Shown: positions 52,019-60,365 of the stretch, piece by piece | Numbering within the stretch: position 1 is the first letter of the stretch | Layout of the letters: the number at the start of each line of letters is the position of its first letter | Source of the DNA: Streptomyces sp. RKAG293 | GTDB lineage: Bacteria; Actinomycetota; Actinomycetes; Streptomycetales; Streptomycetaceae | DNA length: 64,000 bases | Reading direction: 5' to 3' | Assembly: GCF_023701745.1 (NCBI RefSeq) | Contig: NZ_JAJOZB010000001.1 | Location: 4,284,501 to 4,348,500, forward strand | The notes under the pieces: model-generated | What the model was told of the DNA's origin: nothing | What the model saw: the letters and a program-made list of their open reading frames with translations, nothing else | The model's database searches: none | Program-made: the position numbers and the translations under genes

Positions 52019-53038
52019 TCAGACGTCCATGCCACGGGCGCGCAGCCACGGCATCGGGTCGATCGGGTCGCCCGCTCCCGGGCGGACCTCGATGTGGAGG
52101 TGCGGCCCGGTGACGTTGCCGGTGGCTCCGACCCGGCCGATGGTCTCGCCCGTGGTGACCTTGCCCGAGGTCTGCACCATGGAGGACAGGTGGCAGTACC
52201 AGATCTCGGTGCCGTCATCGAGGGTCAGGATGATGCGGTAGCCGTACGAACCCGCCCAGGCGGCCGAGGTGATGGTGCCGCTGTGGATCGCGGACACCGG
52301 CGTACCGGTGGGGGCCGCGAAGTCCTGGCCGGTGTGGGTGTTGGCCCACAGGGAGCTGGACTCCCCGAAGCTCGCGGTGAGCGTGTACGAGGCGACCGGC
52401 TTGGTGTACGAGGCCGCGAGCGCGGCGAGGCGGTCGGCCTCGGCCTTCGCTGCGGCGACCTCCGCGGCCTTCTTCTTGGCGGCGACCTCCGCCTTCGCCG
52501 CGGCGGCCGTGTCCCGCACCTTCTGCGCGGCGGCCTCCTTGGCGGCCGTTGCCGCCGCTTGGCCGGCGGCCGCGTCGCGCACCGCCTGGTCCGCTGCGTC
52601 ACGCTGCTGGGCGACGTGCTCGAGGATGCGGGTGCGGAGCGCCTCGCCGGCGTCCGCCGACCATGAGGTCGTGGTGGCGCCGTGCTCGGCGGTGGACGCC
52701 GCGGCCACCGGGGCGTGGTCCCCGCCCACGAGGGAACTGATCCCCGGCATCTCGGACAGCTTCGGAAGGTCCGGCGCGTCCGGCAGCTCGGACAGGTCCG
52801 GGAGCGAGATCGGCACCGGCGACTTGTCGGCGGCCGCCGCCATTCCGCCCGCGCCCATCGCGGCCACGGCCGCGACGCTCAAAACGGTCGAACCACGGGC
52901 TATGGAACGCGGCTTGGGGAGCCGGTGCTTGTTGCCCCGATCCGGGGCGACGGACTCCGCGGTGGGGTTCCATTCGTCCCATTCCCCGGCTTCCGGAGCC
53001 TCGGGTGAAGGGGCGTAGGCAGACTGGTTCGACGCCAC
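52019..53038 (-). CDS. M23 (LytM) cell-wall endopeptidase
   Basis: A 339-residue secreted zinc peptidase. A membrane or signal helix (about 50-70) is followed by a Pro/Leu-rich repeat (DLSELPDAPDLPKLSEMPG), an Ala/Lys-rich coiled coil (about 130-210) and a C-terminal M23 domain. The domain starts HTGQDFAAPTGTPV with metal ligands His and Asp, and contains HLHIEV, whose second His is a metal ligand. Such enzymes cut peptide cross-links in peptidoglycan. The GTG at 53038 follows AAAGGAG. The c-di-AMP riboswitch just upstream should control its expression, as known for wall-lytic enzymes of Streptomyces. Confidence 0.9.
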   Translation of the reverse strand: MASNQSAYAPSPEAPEAGEWDEWNPTAESVAPDRGNKHRLPKPRSIARGSTVLSVAAVAAMGAGGMAAAADKSPVPISLPDLSELPDAPDLPKLSEMPGISSLVGGDHAPVAAASTAEHGATTTSWSADAGEALRTRILEHVAQQRDAADQAVRDAAAGQAAATAAKEAAAQKVRDTAAAAKAEVAAKKKAAEVAAAKAEADRLAALAASYTKPVASYTLTASFGESSSLWANTHTGQDFAAPTGTPVSAIHSGTITSAAWAGSYGYRIILTLDDGTEIWYCHLSSMVQTSGKVTTGETIGRVGATGNVTGPHLHIEVRPGAGDPIDPMPWLRARGMDV

Positions 53039-53063
53039 GGGTGGCGCTCTCCTTTCCTTCCTT

Positions 53064-53210
53064 CTCGCCTACCGGGTTAGCTGACGGGTTCGGAGCAGGA
53101 AGGTCTCCTACGGGCCAAAGCGCAGCCCGATTCACCCCAATTAGTGGGTCCCCGGTTCCCGCGGACGGGATTCGGCAAGCGCACGGTGCCGCCTCTACGG
53201 CGGCAGTGAC
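53064..53210 (-). promoter_or_regulatory. ydaO-type c-di-AMP riboswitch
   Basis: On the minus strand the RNA reads, in order, GGGACCCA, TTGGGGTGAATCGGGCTG, GTAGGAGACCTTCCTGCTCC, GAACCCGTCAGCTAACCCGG and TAGGCGAGAAGG. These are the conserved elements of the ydaO/yuaA class found before Streptomyces cell-wall hydrolase genes. It ends about 25 bases before the M23 gene's start. Binding of c-di-AMP is expected to turn expression off. Boundaries are approximate, mainly at the 5' side. Confidence 0.9.
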
Positions 53211-53411
53211 GACCGCGCTGCGTTATCGAACGGTAATTGAGCCGGGGGTCTTTTCCAAGCTGAAAGGAGGAGTTGGCGGAGGTGACTAATGGGATGGACG
53301 GGATGCAATCGGGCGAAGAGGGGTGATCGGAGTGATACGACGGTGATGTGAGCGTGAGTCAGTTGTTATGCGGAGTGGGGTGGACCCACTACGGAACGTG
53401 ATGCATGACGA

Positions 53412-53441
53412 AACCCCGGCCGGATGATTCCGGCCGGGGTT
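53412..53441 (-). terminator. Hairpin terminator of the LAxTG gene
   Basis: A 13-bp perfect stem (aaccccggccgga / tccggccggggtt) with loop TGAT. It lies 128 bp past the stop of the leftward LAxTG protein gene and upstream of the riboswitch promoter. Confidence 0.75.
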
Positions 53442-53442
53442 C

Positions 53443-53560
53443 GTTACGTCGGGGTCTCGTTACGTCAGGGTCTCGTCACGTCAGGGTCTCGTTACGTCAG
53501 ATCGTCACGCCAGTGCGTCACTCAGATCGTCACGCCAGTGCGTCACTCAGATCGTCGCGC
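53443..53560. repeat. Two tandem repeat arrays (16-bp and 25-bp units)
   Basis: About four 16-bp units (cgttacgtcagggtct, two with a substitution) run from 53443 to about 53497. Two perfect 25-bp units beginning cagatcgtcacgcc follow (53498-53522 and 53523-53547) with a partial third. They separate the terminator from the LAxTG gene. Confidence 0.85.
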
Positions 53561-53568
53561 CGCCCGCG

Positions 53569-54804
53569 TCAGCCCTGCCGGCGCCGGCGGCGGAGGCCGG
53601 CGAAGGCCATGGCCGCACCGGCGGCGACCAGGGCGGCCGCGCCGGCGGCGAGGGTGCCGTTGCTGCCGTTGGCACCGGTGTGAGCGAGCGAGGACTTGGT
53701 GTTGGTGATGGGCGCGTCCGTGGTGGCCGGGGCCGCCGCGGCGGGGCTGCTCGTGGTCGAGGACGGCGACGGGGTCGGGGTCGGGGTGGCCGACGGGGTG
53801 CCGGTCGGAGTGGTGACCGGGGCCGTGGGGAGAACGGTGATCTTCTCGTCGGTCTCGGCGATGATGCTGGTGTTGCCGCTGCTCAGCCCTGTCTGGGCGT
53901 TCAGCTCGAGGACCTTGGCCGCCTTGGGGGCTTTGTCCGCGGGCAGCGTGAACTTGAGCTTGTAGTGGTACGTCCCCTCGGCGAAGCCGGTGGGGATGTC
54001 GGGCAGCAGCCACGTGTTGACGTGGTCCGGAGCCGCGACCTCGACCCAGCGGCCTTCGAGCCACACGAACAGGTCCAGCGCCGGGTCGCCGCCGGCGCCG
54101 AACGCGGTGAGCTGGGTGCGCAGAGGCTTGCTGAAGTGACCGCCCGCCTCGTTGACGACATCGAGCGAGAACACCGCCGGCTTCGCAGCCGACACCTTGG
54201 TGGCGCCGCCGAAGTGATCCTTGATCGTGCCGATCCTGATCGAGGGGCTGGCCTGGAAGGAGATCGACGGGATCGAGTGCGAGGGATTGTCCTCGTAGTT
54301 GCCGGTGTCGAAGGTCAGGGTGAGATTTCCGTCGTTGGCGGGGAAGTTGGTGTTGAGCCCGACGGTGATCTTCCAGGTGTAGGTGGTGTTGGCCGGGATC
54401 GAGAAGGGGGCGGACTTCGTGCCGTGCGGGTGGAGGTGCACCACCATCGCCATGTCCTGGCGCCCCACCTCGATGTCGGTGGCCGGCGCCGAGACCGGCA
54501 CGACCGCGAGCTTCACCTCGGAGCCGTCGAGCGGGCTCGGGCCGCTCGGGACGCCGAAGACGTTCGCGTTGAACTCGACCGCCTTGCCGTTGTTGTTCGT
54601 CGCACTGACCGTGTAGGACTCGGTCGCCCCTCCCCGGGCGAGCGGGCCGGCCGGCGACGGGGTGCCGAACGCGATGTGGAGCGGCTTGGCGGCCGGGGCG
54701 TCGGCGTACGCCGCGGCCGGCATGAGCGCCGTGCCGCAGACGGCGGCGGCCACGGTGACGGCGGCGGCGAGACGTGGACGGCGCGACAGGGTGCGAGCAG
54801 ACAT
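53569..54804 (-). CDS. LAxTG-anchored surface protein
   Basis: A 411-residue secreted protein. The signal peptide (residues 1-35) is followed by two or three immunoglobulin-like beta domains (ESYTVSATNNNGKAVEFNA, YTWKITVGLN, YHYKLKFTLPADKAP). A Thr/Pro/Ser-rich wall-spanning spacer (TPTGTPSATPTPTPSP) precedes the sorting signal LAHTG, a membrane helix and RRRRR. LAxTG is the signal for class E sortases in Streptomyces, none of which is in this window. The ATG at 54804 is used. It stands alone, with a terminator and repeats at its 3' end. Confidence 0.85.
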   Translation of the reverse strand: MSARTLSRRPRLAAAVTVAAAVCGTALMPAAAYADAPAAKPLHIAFGTPSPAGPLARGGATESYTVSATNNNGKAVEFNANVFGVPSGPSPLDGSEVKLAVVPVSAPATDIEVGRQDMAMVVHLHPHGTKSAPFSIPANTTYTWKITVGLNTNFPANDGNLTLTFDTGNYEDNPSHSIPSISFQASPSIRIGTIKDHFGGATKVSAAKPAVFSLDVVNEAGGHFSKPLRTQLTAFGAGGDPALDLFVWLEGRWVEVAAPDHVNTWLLPDIPTGFAEGTYHYKLKFTLPADKAPKAAKVLELNAQTGLSSGNTSIIAETDEKITVLPTAPVTTPTGTPSATPTPTPSPSSTTSSPAAAAPATTDAPITNTKSSLAHTGANGSNGTLAAGAAALVAAGAAMAFAGLRRRRRQG

Positions 54805-55079
54805 GGTGATCCCCCCAGGGAACAGGAACGTGAAGGGTGGAGCTGGATTTTGCGCCCCGCGCGGCTTCCCGTTCAGCGTTCCTGTTCGGTCCCTGCGGCT
54901 TGCGACAGGGAAATCGTCACACGCGGCCGATCCCCGGATCATGCGGGAAGCGTCACCTCCGTGTAACGGTGAAAGCCGTGGTCCCGGAGGTGTTGGTACG
55001 GTGCTTCGGCGCACTCTTCACCGGTCTGGACCACTGCCAATTCGCCTGGCCCTTGGCAGCGTTCACGCGCGGGGCCCAC

Positions 55080-55150
55080 GATGGTCACGTCCCACCCGAT
55101 GGTCACCCTCCACCCGATGGTCACGCCCCACCCGATGGTCATGCACCCGG
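55080..55150. repeat. 18-bp tandem repeats upstream of the amidase gene
   Basis: Three copies of gatggtcacgtcccaccc, with small differences, and a partial fourth. They end about 30 bp before the amidase start. The 373-bp gap from 54805 holds no gene; an AT-richer area near 54840-54970 may hold promoters of the LAxTG gene. Confidence 0.85.
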
Positions 55151-55177
55151 CCCACCATGACGTCCCAGGGAGCCTCC

Positions 55178-55810
55178 ATGGACCGCACGCCCGGCAACGC
55201 CGCCACGCCCGCCGCACCCGGCGACCCTTCGACCTCCCGTCGCACCCTGCTGCGCGGCGGCCTCGCGATCGGCGCCGTGGCGGCGGCCGGCCTCGTCGGC
55301 TCGATGCGCGCGGACGCCGCGACGGTCGACTACCCGTCGGCCGTCTGGTCCCCCGCGAGCACGGGCAACTACACGGCGTCGAACCGGGTCACGAGCTATC
55401 CGGTCAACCTCGTGGTCATCCACGTCACGCAGGAGACCTACGCCAACACCATCCGGGTCTTCCAGGACCCGGCGCACCAGGCGAGCGCGCACTACGTCGT
55501 CAAGTCGTCGGACGGATCGATCGGGCAGTGCGTGCGCGAGCACGACATCGCCTGGCACGCGGGCAACTGGGACTACAACACGCGCAGCATCGGCATCGAG
55601 CACGAGGGGTGGGTGGACCAGCCGGCGTACTTCACGACCGCGATGTACCACTCCTCCGCCGCGCTCACCGCCGCGATCTGCGACAAGTACGGCATCCCCA
55701 AGGACCGCAACCACATCATCGGCCACGTCCAGGTCCCCGGCACGGACCACACCGACCCCGGGCCCAACTGGGACTGGGTGCGGTACATCCGGCTCGTCAA
55801 CGGAGTCTGA
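55178..55810 (+). CDS. Tat-exported N-acetylmuramoyl-L-alanine amidase (Amidase_2)
   Basis: A 210-residue secreted amidase cleaving between MurNAc and L-Ala in peptidoglycan. A twin-arginine signal (SRRTLLRG then AIGAVAAAGLVGS) precedes the catalytic domain. Zinc ligands are expected in VVIHVTQET and HTDPGPNW; WHAGNWDYN and IGIEHEGW are typical of the family. The ATG at 55178 follows AGGGAG; an in-frame ATG at 55157 is possible but worse. A TatA gene lies at 18412. No operon partner. Phage-type and host-type members look alike; its own signal peptide favours a host wall enzyme. Confidence 0.88.
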   Translation: MDRTPGNAATPAAPGDPSTSRRTLLRGGLAIGAVAAAGLVGSMRADAATVDYPSAVWSPASTGNYTASNRVTSYPVNLVVIHVTQETYANTIRVFQDPAHQASAHYVVKSSDGSIGQCVREHDIAWHAGNWDYNTRSIGIEHEGWVDQPAYFTTAMYHSSAALTAAICDKYGIPKDRNHIIGHVQVPGTDHTDPGPNWDWVRYIRLVNGV

Positions 55811-56359
55811 CGCCCCGGCGGACACCGCGGCACGCACCGGATTCACCAATCGGCGCCGCGCCCTAAACTCCGTCCAGAACTCCCCAGGGCCCCGCTGTTA
55901 CGAAATCAGAACACAGCGGAGACAAATCCTGGACAGTAACTTATCCCTGAATTCCCGGCGCCTCCCGGTGCGCGCATTTATGCATCCCGGCGCCCCCGAC
56001 CTCGGGATATTGCTTTAACGTTTCCGCTGATTACTATTCGCTCACACGTACGTCAACCAGCGGAAACCCGTCCCGTGCCCGACGGAAACCCATCCCCCAC
56101 CCGGTTCGCTCCCGCCCCACCCGCTGCTCCGAGAGCCGAGAACCCGCTTTCGGAAATGAACAATGCTGTGCCTTTTTCACCGCCTTCCCGATTCCCCTCC
56201 ACAAACCCTGCCCTTTGCTCCACGATGTGACACGGGCGACCTCAAGACGGGGAGATCTGACGGTCGCACCTATCCCACTGCAACCCAGTTCATTGGAATA
56301 GGGAGGGCCGGGGGCGCCTGAGAGGGCTGCCCCGGCGTGCCCTCCCGGGGGAGGAATCC
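55811..56359. other. 549-bp non-coding region before the glycan locus
   Basis: No gene is seen. The stretch is less GC-rich than the surroundings, with ATTTATGCATCC and TTACTATTCGCTCAC, as expected of a promoter region. A weak stem (ccgctgt...acagcgg, 55892-55920) may terminate the amidase transcript. The leader of the deacetylase gene ends in GGGGGAGG at 56346-56353, its ribosome site. Confidence 0.6.
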
Positions 56360-58603
56360 ATGGGTCGAACGACCCGCCTTGCCACCGCGTGTACCGCCGC
56401 GGCGATGCTCACCCTCACCTGGCCCGCAGCCGGCATGAGTTCCGCGGCCGCGACCGCCGCGGCCGTCACGCCCAGGATCGATCTGCGGGTGCTCGTCGTC
56501 GACGACGGCGGGCCGGCCACGCAGGCCATCGCCGCCGAACTCGACAGCGCGGGCACGCCGTACACCACGCTCGATCTGAACAACGCCGCACGGCCGCAGA
56601 TCACCGCGGCCTATCTGAGCGACACGGTCAGCGGACGGCCGCGCGCCAAGTTCCAGGCCGTCGTGCTGCCGAACGACAACCCGTTCGGCGCCGGATCCGC
56701 CGAGATGGCGGCGCTGGCCGCGTACGAGACGGCCTTCGGCATCCCGCAGGTCGACGCGTACACCTACGCCCGGCCCGAGGTCGGGCTGAACTACGCGCAG
56801 GACCCCGGCTACATCGGCTCGCTGGACGGTGCCACCGCCGCGGTGACGGCCACCGCCGGGCCCTTCGGCTACCTCAAGGGGAACGTGCCCTTCGAGGACA
56901 ACTCACCGACGGTCGGCGAGAGTTACGGCTTCCTCGCCACGCCCCTCGCGACCCAGGCCGCCGGAGCCACGTTCACCAGCTACGTGGACGCGCCGATCCA
57001 GGGAAGCACCGCCCGCGGTTCGCTCGTCGGGCAGTACAGCCACGACGGCCGCCGCGAACTGGTCGTGACGTTCGTCTACAACCAGTACCAGCAGCAGTTC
57101 CGGCTGCTCGCCCGCGGCATGGTCGAGTGGATGACCCAGGGCATCCACCTCGGCGCCGACCGGAACTACTTCGCCCTGCACATGGACGACGTACTCCTCG
57201 GCGACGACCGCTGGAACCCCACGCTCAACTGCACCCCGGGCGACGTGGACTGCGCGGTCGGCACCGACCAGTCGGATCCGGACCCCATCCGGATGACGCC
57301 CGCGGACGCCACCTACCTCAAGCAGTGGTCGGCGGCGAACGGCTTCACACCGGACCTGATGTACAACGGCGGCGGCAGCGAGGACTACAAGGCGGAGCAC
57401 GGCGGGACGGACCCGCTCGCGACGCAGCTCATCGCCGACAAGAACGCCTACCGCTGGGTCAACCACACCTACACCCACCCGTACCTCGGCTGCGTCCAGG
57501 ACGTCTCCGTGGTGCCGTGGAAGTGCTCGACGACCGCCACCGGCGCGGTGGTGTGGACCTCCAAGGCGGACATCACCGCGCAGATCAAGAACAACACGAC
57601 CTGGGCCACGCAGCACGGCCTCACCGTGAACAAGCAGGAGCTGCTCACCGGTGAGCACTCCGGCCTGAAGATCCTGCCGCAGCAGCCGCTCGACAACCCG
57701 AACCTCGCCACGTCGCTGACCGCGACCGGCGTGACGGTGCTGGGCAGCGACAACTCGCGCGACCCGCAGCAGCGCAAGGTCGGGCCGGCACTGACGGTGC
57801 CGCGCTTCCCGATGAACGTCTTCTACAACGCGGGCAAGGCGAGCGAAGAGGTCGACGAGTACAACTGGATCTACACCAGGGCGGCCGACGGCGGCAGCGG
57901 CATCTGCGAGGGCTCCGCGACGTCCACCTGCCTGGACACGCCGCTGGACACGGCGACGGGCTACGCCTCGTACATCGTGCCGCTGGAGGCGCGGACGGAC
58001 CTCGGGCACGTGCTGTCCAACAACCCGCGGCCGCACTACGTGCACCAGTCGAACTTCGCCGAGGACCGGATCGCCTATCCGGTCATGGAGAAGATCCTCG
58101 GCGACTACAAGAACCTGTACGCCGCCAGCACGCCCATCGTGAACCTCCGGATGGCCGACATCTCCGCCGAGCTGTCCCAGCGTGCCGCCTGGGACACGGC
58201 CGTCAAGGCCAACAAGGTCACCGCCTACCGGATCGGTGACACGGTCACCGTCACCGCGCCGAGCGGCGTGCAGTCGACCGCGAGCATGCCCGTCGGCACC
58301 CGCCAGGCACAGCTCGTCGGCACCACCGCCTTCGGCGGCGCCTACGCGGGACAGCTGTCCGGCTGGGTGGCACCGGGTGCGCTGCAGACCTCGGTGACGC
58401 TCAAGCTCACCGCAGCCGCCACACCCGCCGTCGTCACCGCGACGCCGGCCAAGGCCGCGCAGAGCGCCCAGGCCGCCAAGGCGAAGGCCCCGGCGCAGGC
58501 ACTGCCCGTGCCGACGGGTGCGACCGAGCCGGTTCCGTACGGCCCCGGTGACACCGGCAAGCAGAAGCAGCACCGAAAGAACGCCAGGGCAGCACGGCGC
58601 TAG
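56360..58603 (+). CDS. Secreted NodB-like polysaccharide deacetylase
   Basis: A 747-residue exported protein. The signal peptide (about 1-30) is followed by a Rossmann-like domain (IDLRVLVVDDGG). A NodB-like region has YFALHMDDVLLGDD (Asp pair) and, about 90 residues later, NHTYTHPYLG, whose HTYTH fits the metal-binding HxxxH. The C-terminal part has more beta structure and an Ala/Lys/Pro tail ending RKNARAARR. It may remove acetyl groups from an exported amino-sugar polymer, as PelA does. It is the first gene of the rightward glycan locus, with 238 bp before the PelF-like gene. Confidence 0.75.
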   Translation: MGRTTRLATACTAAAMLTLTWPAAGMSSAAATAAAVTPRIDLRVLVVDDGGPATQAIAAELDSAGTPYTTLDLNNAARPQITAAYLSDTVSGRPRAKFQAVVLPNDNPFGAGSAEMAALAAYETAFGIPQVDAYTYARPEVGLNYAQDPGYIGSLDGATAAVTATAGPFGYLKGNVPFEDNSPTVGESYGFLATPLATQAAGATFTSYVDAPIQGSTARGSLVGQYSHDGRRELVVTFVYNQYQQQFRLLARGMVEWMTQGIHLGADRNYFALHMDDVLLGDDRWNPTLNCTPGDVDCAVGTDQSDPDPIRMTPADATYLKQWSAANGFTPDLMYNGGGSEDYKAEHGGTDPLATQLIADKNAYRWVNHTYTHPYLGCVQDVSVVPWKCSTTATGAVVWTSKADITAQIKNNTTWATQHGLTVNKQELLTGEHSGLKILPQQPLDNPNLATSLTATGVTVLGSDNSRDPQQRKVGPALTVPRFPMNVFYNAGKASEEVDEYNWIYTRAADGGSGICEGSATSTCLDTPLDTATGYASYIVPLEARTDLGHVLSNNPRPHYVHQSNFAEDRIAYPVMEKILGDYKNLYAASTPIVNLRMADISAELSQRAAWDTAVKANKVTAYRIGDTVTVTAPSGVQSTASMPVGTRQAQLVGTTAFGGAYAGQLSGWVAPGALQTSVTLKLTAAATPAVVTATPAKAAQSAQAAKAKAPAQALPVPTGATEPVPYGPGDTGKQKQHRKNARAARR

Positions 58604-58841
58604 CGCCTGCTCGGCGACGGCTTCGCACCGCAGCTGAGCAGCACGCGCAGCAGGGGCAACACGCGCAGCACGACCGAGCAGCACCCGTTCCGCCCGCACG
58701 ACCCAGCACGACCGAACAACCACGTTGAAAGGCGCTGGAGCCGCCGGCACACAGCCGGCGCTCCGGCGCCCTCCAGTGCCGCGAAGGACCGAACCGTACG
58801 CGGCGCATTCACCGACGGACCCGTGGGGGGACCGATTCGCC

Positions 58842-60365
58842 ATGCAGACCCAGGTGACCTTGCTGACCGAGGGCACATATCCACACAGCCACGGCGGCGT
58901 GAGCGTGTGGTGCGACCAACTCGTCCGGGGAATACCGGACTTCGACTTCCGTCTGATAGCCGTGACCGGCACCGGGCGGGAGTCCCTCGCCTGGGATCTT
59001 CCGGGCAACGTACGGGACTTCACCGAGATACCGCTGTGGGGCGAGCCGCCGACGGGCCGCGCACCGCGCGGCCGCCAGGCGCAGCTGTTCCGGGCCGGCT
59101 ACGAACGCTTCCTGCTGGCCCTGCTCGATCCGGCCGCGGAAGCGGAGTTCGCTCCCCAGCTGTACGCGCTGGCGGCGCTGGCCCGCGCGGGATCGCTCTC
59201 CGCGGCGCTCCGCTCCGAGGACGCCCTGCGCATCCTCACCGATGTCTGGAACCGGCCGCATGTCGCCGCCGCGGCGGCCAGGCCCACCCTGCACGATGCG
59301 CTCACCGCCACTGACCTGCTGGAACACGCGCTGCGCCCGCTCTCCGCGGAACCCCTGCCGGGAAGCATCACGCACGCCGTCAGCGGCGGCCTCGCGACCC
59401 TTCCGGGGCTGCTGGCGCACCACGAGCACGGCACGCCGTTCCTGCTCACCGAGCACGGTGTCTATCTGCGCGAGCGGTATCTCGGCTACCGGACCGGCCC
59501 CTACGGCTGGCCCGTCAAGGCCCTCATGCTCGGCTTCTACCGGCTGCTCACCGAGGAGTCGTACCGCCGCGCCGCGCTCGTCACCCCCGGCAGCCGCTAC
59601 AACCGGCGCTGGGAGGAACGCGGCGGGACCGCGCCCGACCGGATCCGCACCGTGTACAACGGCGTCGACCCCGGCGCCTTCCCGATGGCCGGGCCGGAAC
59701 CGGCGGTGCCCACCCTCAGCTGGGCCGGGCGCGTCGACCCGATCAAGGACCTGGAGACGCTGATCCGCGCCTTCGCCCTCGTACGGGCCGAGCTGCCGCA
59801 GGCGCTGCTCCGGCTCTTCGGCGGGACGCCGAGGGGCGGCGAGGGGTACCGCGACCGATGCATCGCGCTGGCGGCCGAGTTGGGTGTCGGGGACGGGGTG
59901 ACGTTCGAGGGGCGCGTCGAGGACATCCGCGACGCGTACGCGGCCGGGAACGTCGTGATGCTCTCCAGCATCAGCGAGGGCTTCCCGTTCACCCTCATCG
60001 AAGCGATGTCCTGCGCGCGCGCCACCGTCTCCACGGATGTCGGGGGCGTACGGGAGGCGGTCGGCGAGGCGGGCCTCGTGGTCCCGCCCCGCGACCCCGC
60101 CGCGATGGCGAAGGCCGCGCTCGCGCTGCTGCGCGACCCGGCGACCCGGGCGTCCATGGGATGGGACGCGCGGCTCCGGGTGATCGACCAGTTCACGCTG
60201 CGCCAGACGATCGAGACGTTCCGCGGCATCTACAGCGAACTGTCCGCCCGGCAGCCGTGGCTCGTCCTCACCCCCGTCGGGGTGGAGTGGCAGTCCCGCA
60301 GCCCGCACGGCCACCACGGTCCGGCCGTCGTCGACGACACCACCGTCACGGAGGTCGCCCAGTGA
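58842..60365 (+). CDS. pelF: PelF-type glycosyltransferase
   Basis: A 507-residue GT4-family enzyme. The N-terminal DUF3492 region begins VTLLTEGTYPHSHGGVSVWC, as in PelF. The C-terminal GT4 half has SWAGRVDPIKDLETLIRAF and the nucleotide-sugar site EGFPFTLIEAMSCARA, then STDVGGVREAV. In Pseudomonas, PelF polymerises the Pel polysaccharide from UDP-sugars in the cytoplasm. The ATG at 58842 is the start; G-rich DNA (gtgggggga) lies 9-15 bases upstream. The stop overlaps the next gene by 4 bp (GTGA), so the two work together. Confidence 0.85.
   Translation: MQTQVTLLTEGTYPHSHGGVSVWCDQLVRGIPDFDFRLIAVTGTGRESLAWDLPGNVRDFTEIPLWGEPPTGRAPRGRQAQLFRAGYERFLLALLDPAAEAEFAPQLYALAALARAGSLSAALRSEDALRILTDVWNRPHVAAAAARPTLHDALTATDLLEHALRPLSAEPLPGSITHAVSGGLATLPGLLAHHEHGTPFLLTEHGVYLRERYLGYRTGPYGWPVKALMLGFYRLLTEESYRRAALVTPGSRYNRRWEERGGTAPDRIRTVYNGVDPGAFPMAGPEPAVPTLSWAGRVDPIKDLETLIRAFALVRAELPQALLRLFGGTPRGGEGYRDRCIALAAELGVGDGVTFEGRVEDIRDAYAAGNVVMLSSISEGFPFTLIEAMSCARATVSTDVGGVREAVGEAGLVVPPRDPAAMAKAALALLRDPATRASMGWDARLRVIDQFTLRQTIETFRGIYSELSARQPWLVLTPVGVEWQSRSPHGHHGPAVVDDTTVTEVAQ

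Noticed and set aside
53443..53560. CRISPR-like look of the 25-bp and 16-bp repeats
   Set aside because: Units are directly adjacent with no spacers, few in number, and no cas genes are present.
55870..55930. Weak stem as amidase terminator (ccgctgt...acagcgg)
   Set aside because: Stem is 7 bp with a long loop and no T-run; not strong enough for a feature.
56903..59023. Long minus-strand frame over the deacetylase gene
   Set aside because: It reads Val/Arg/Gly-rich low-complexity sequence, opposite a protein with signal peptide and metal motifs.
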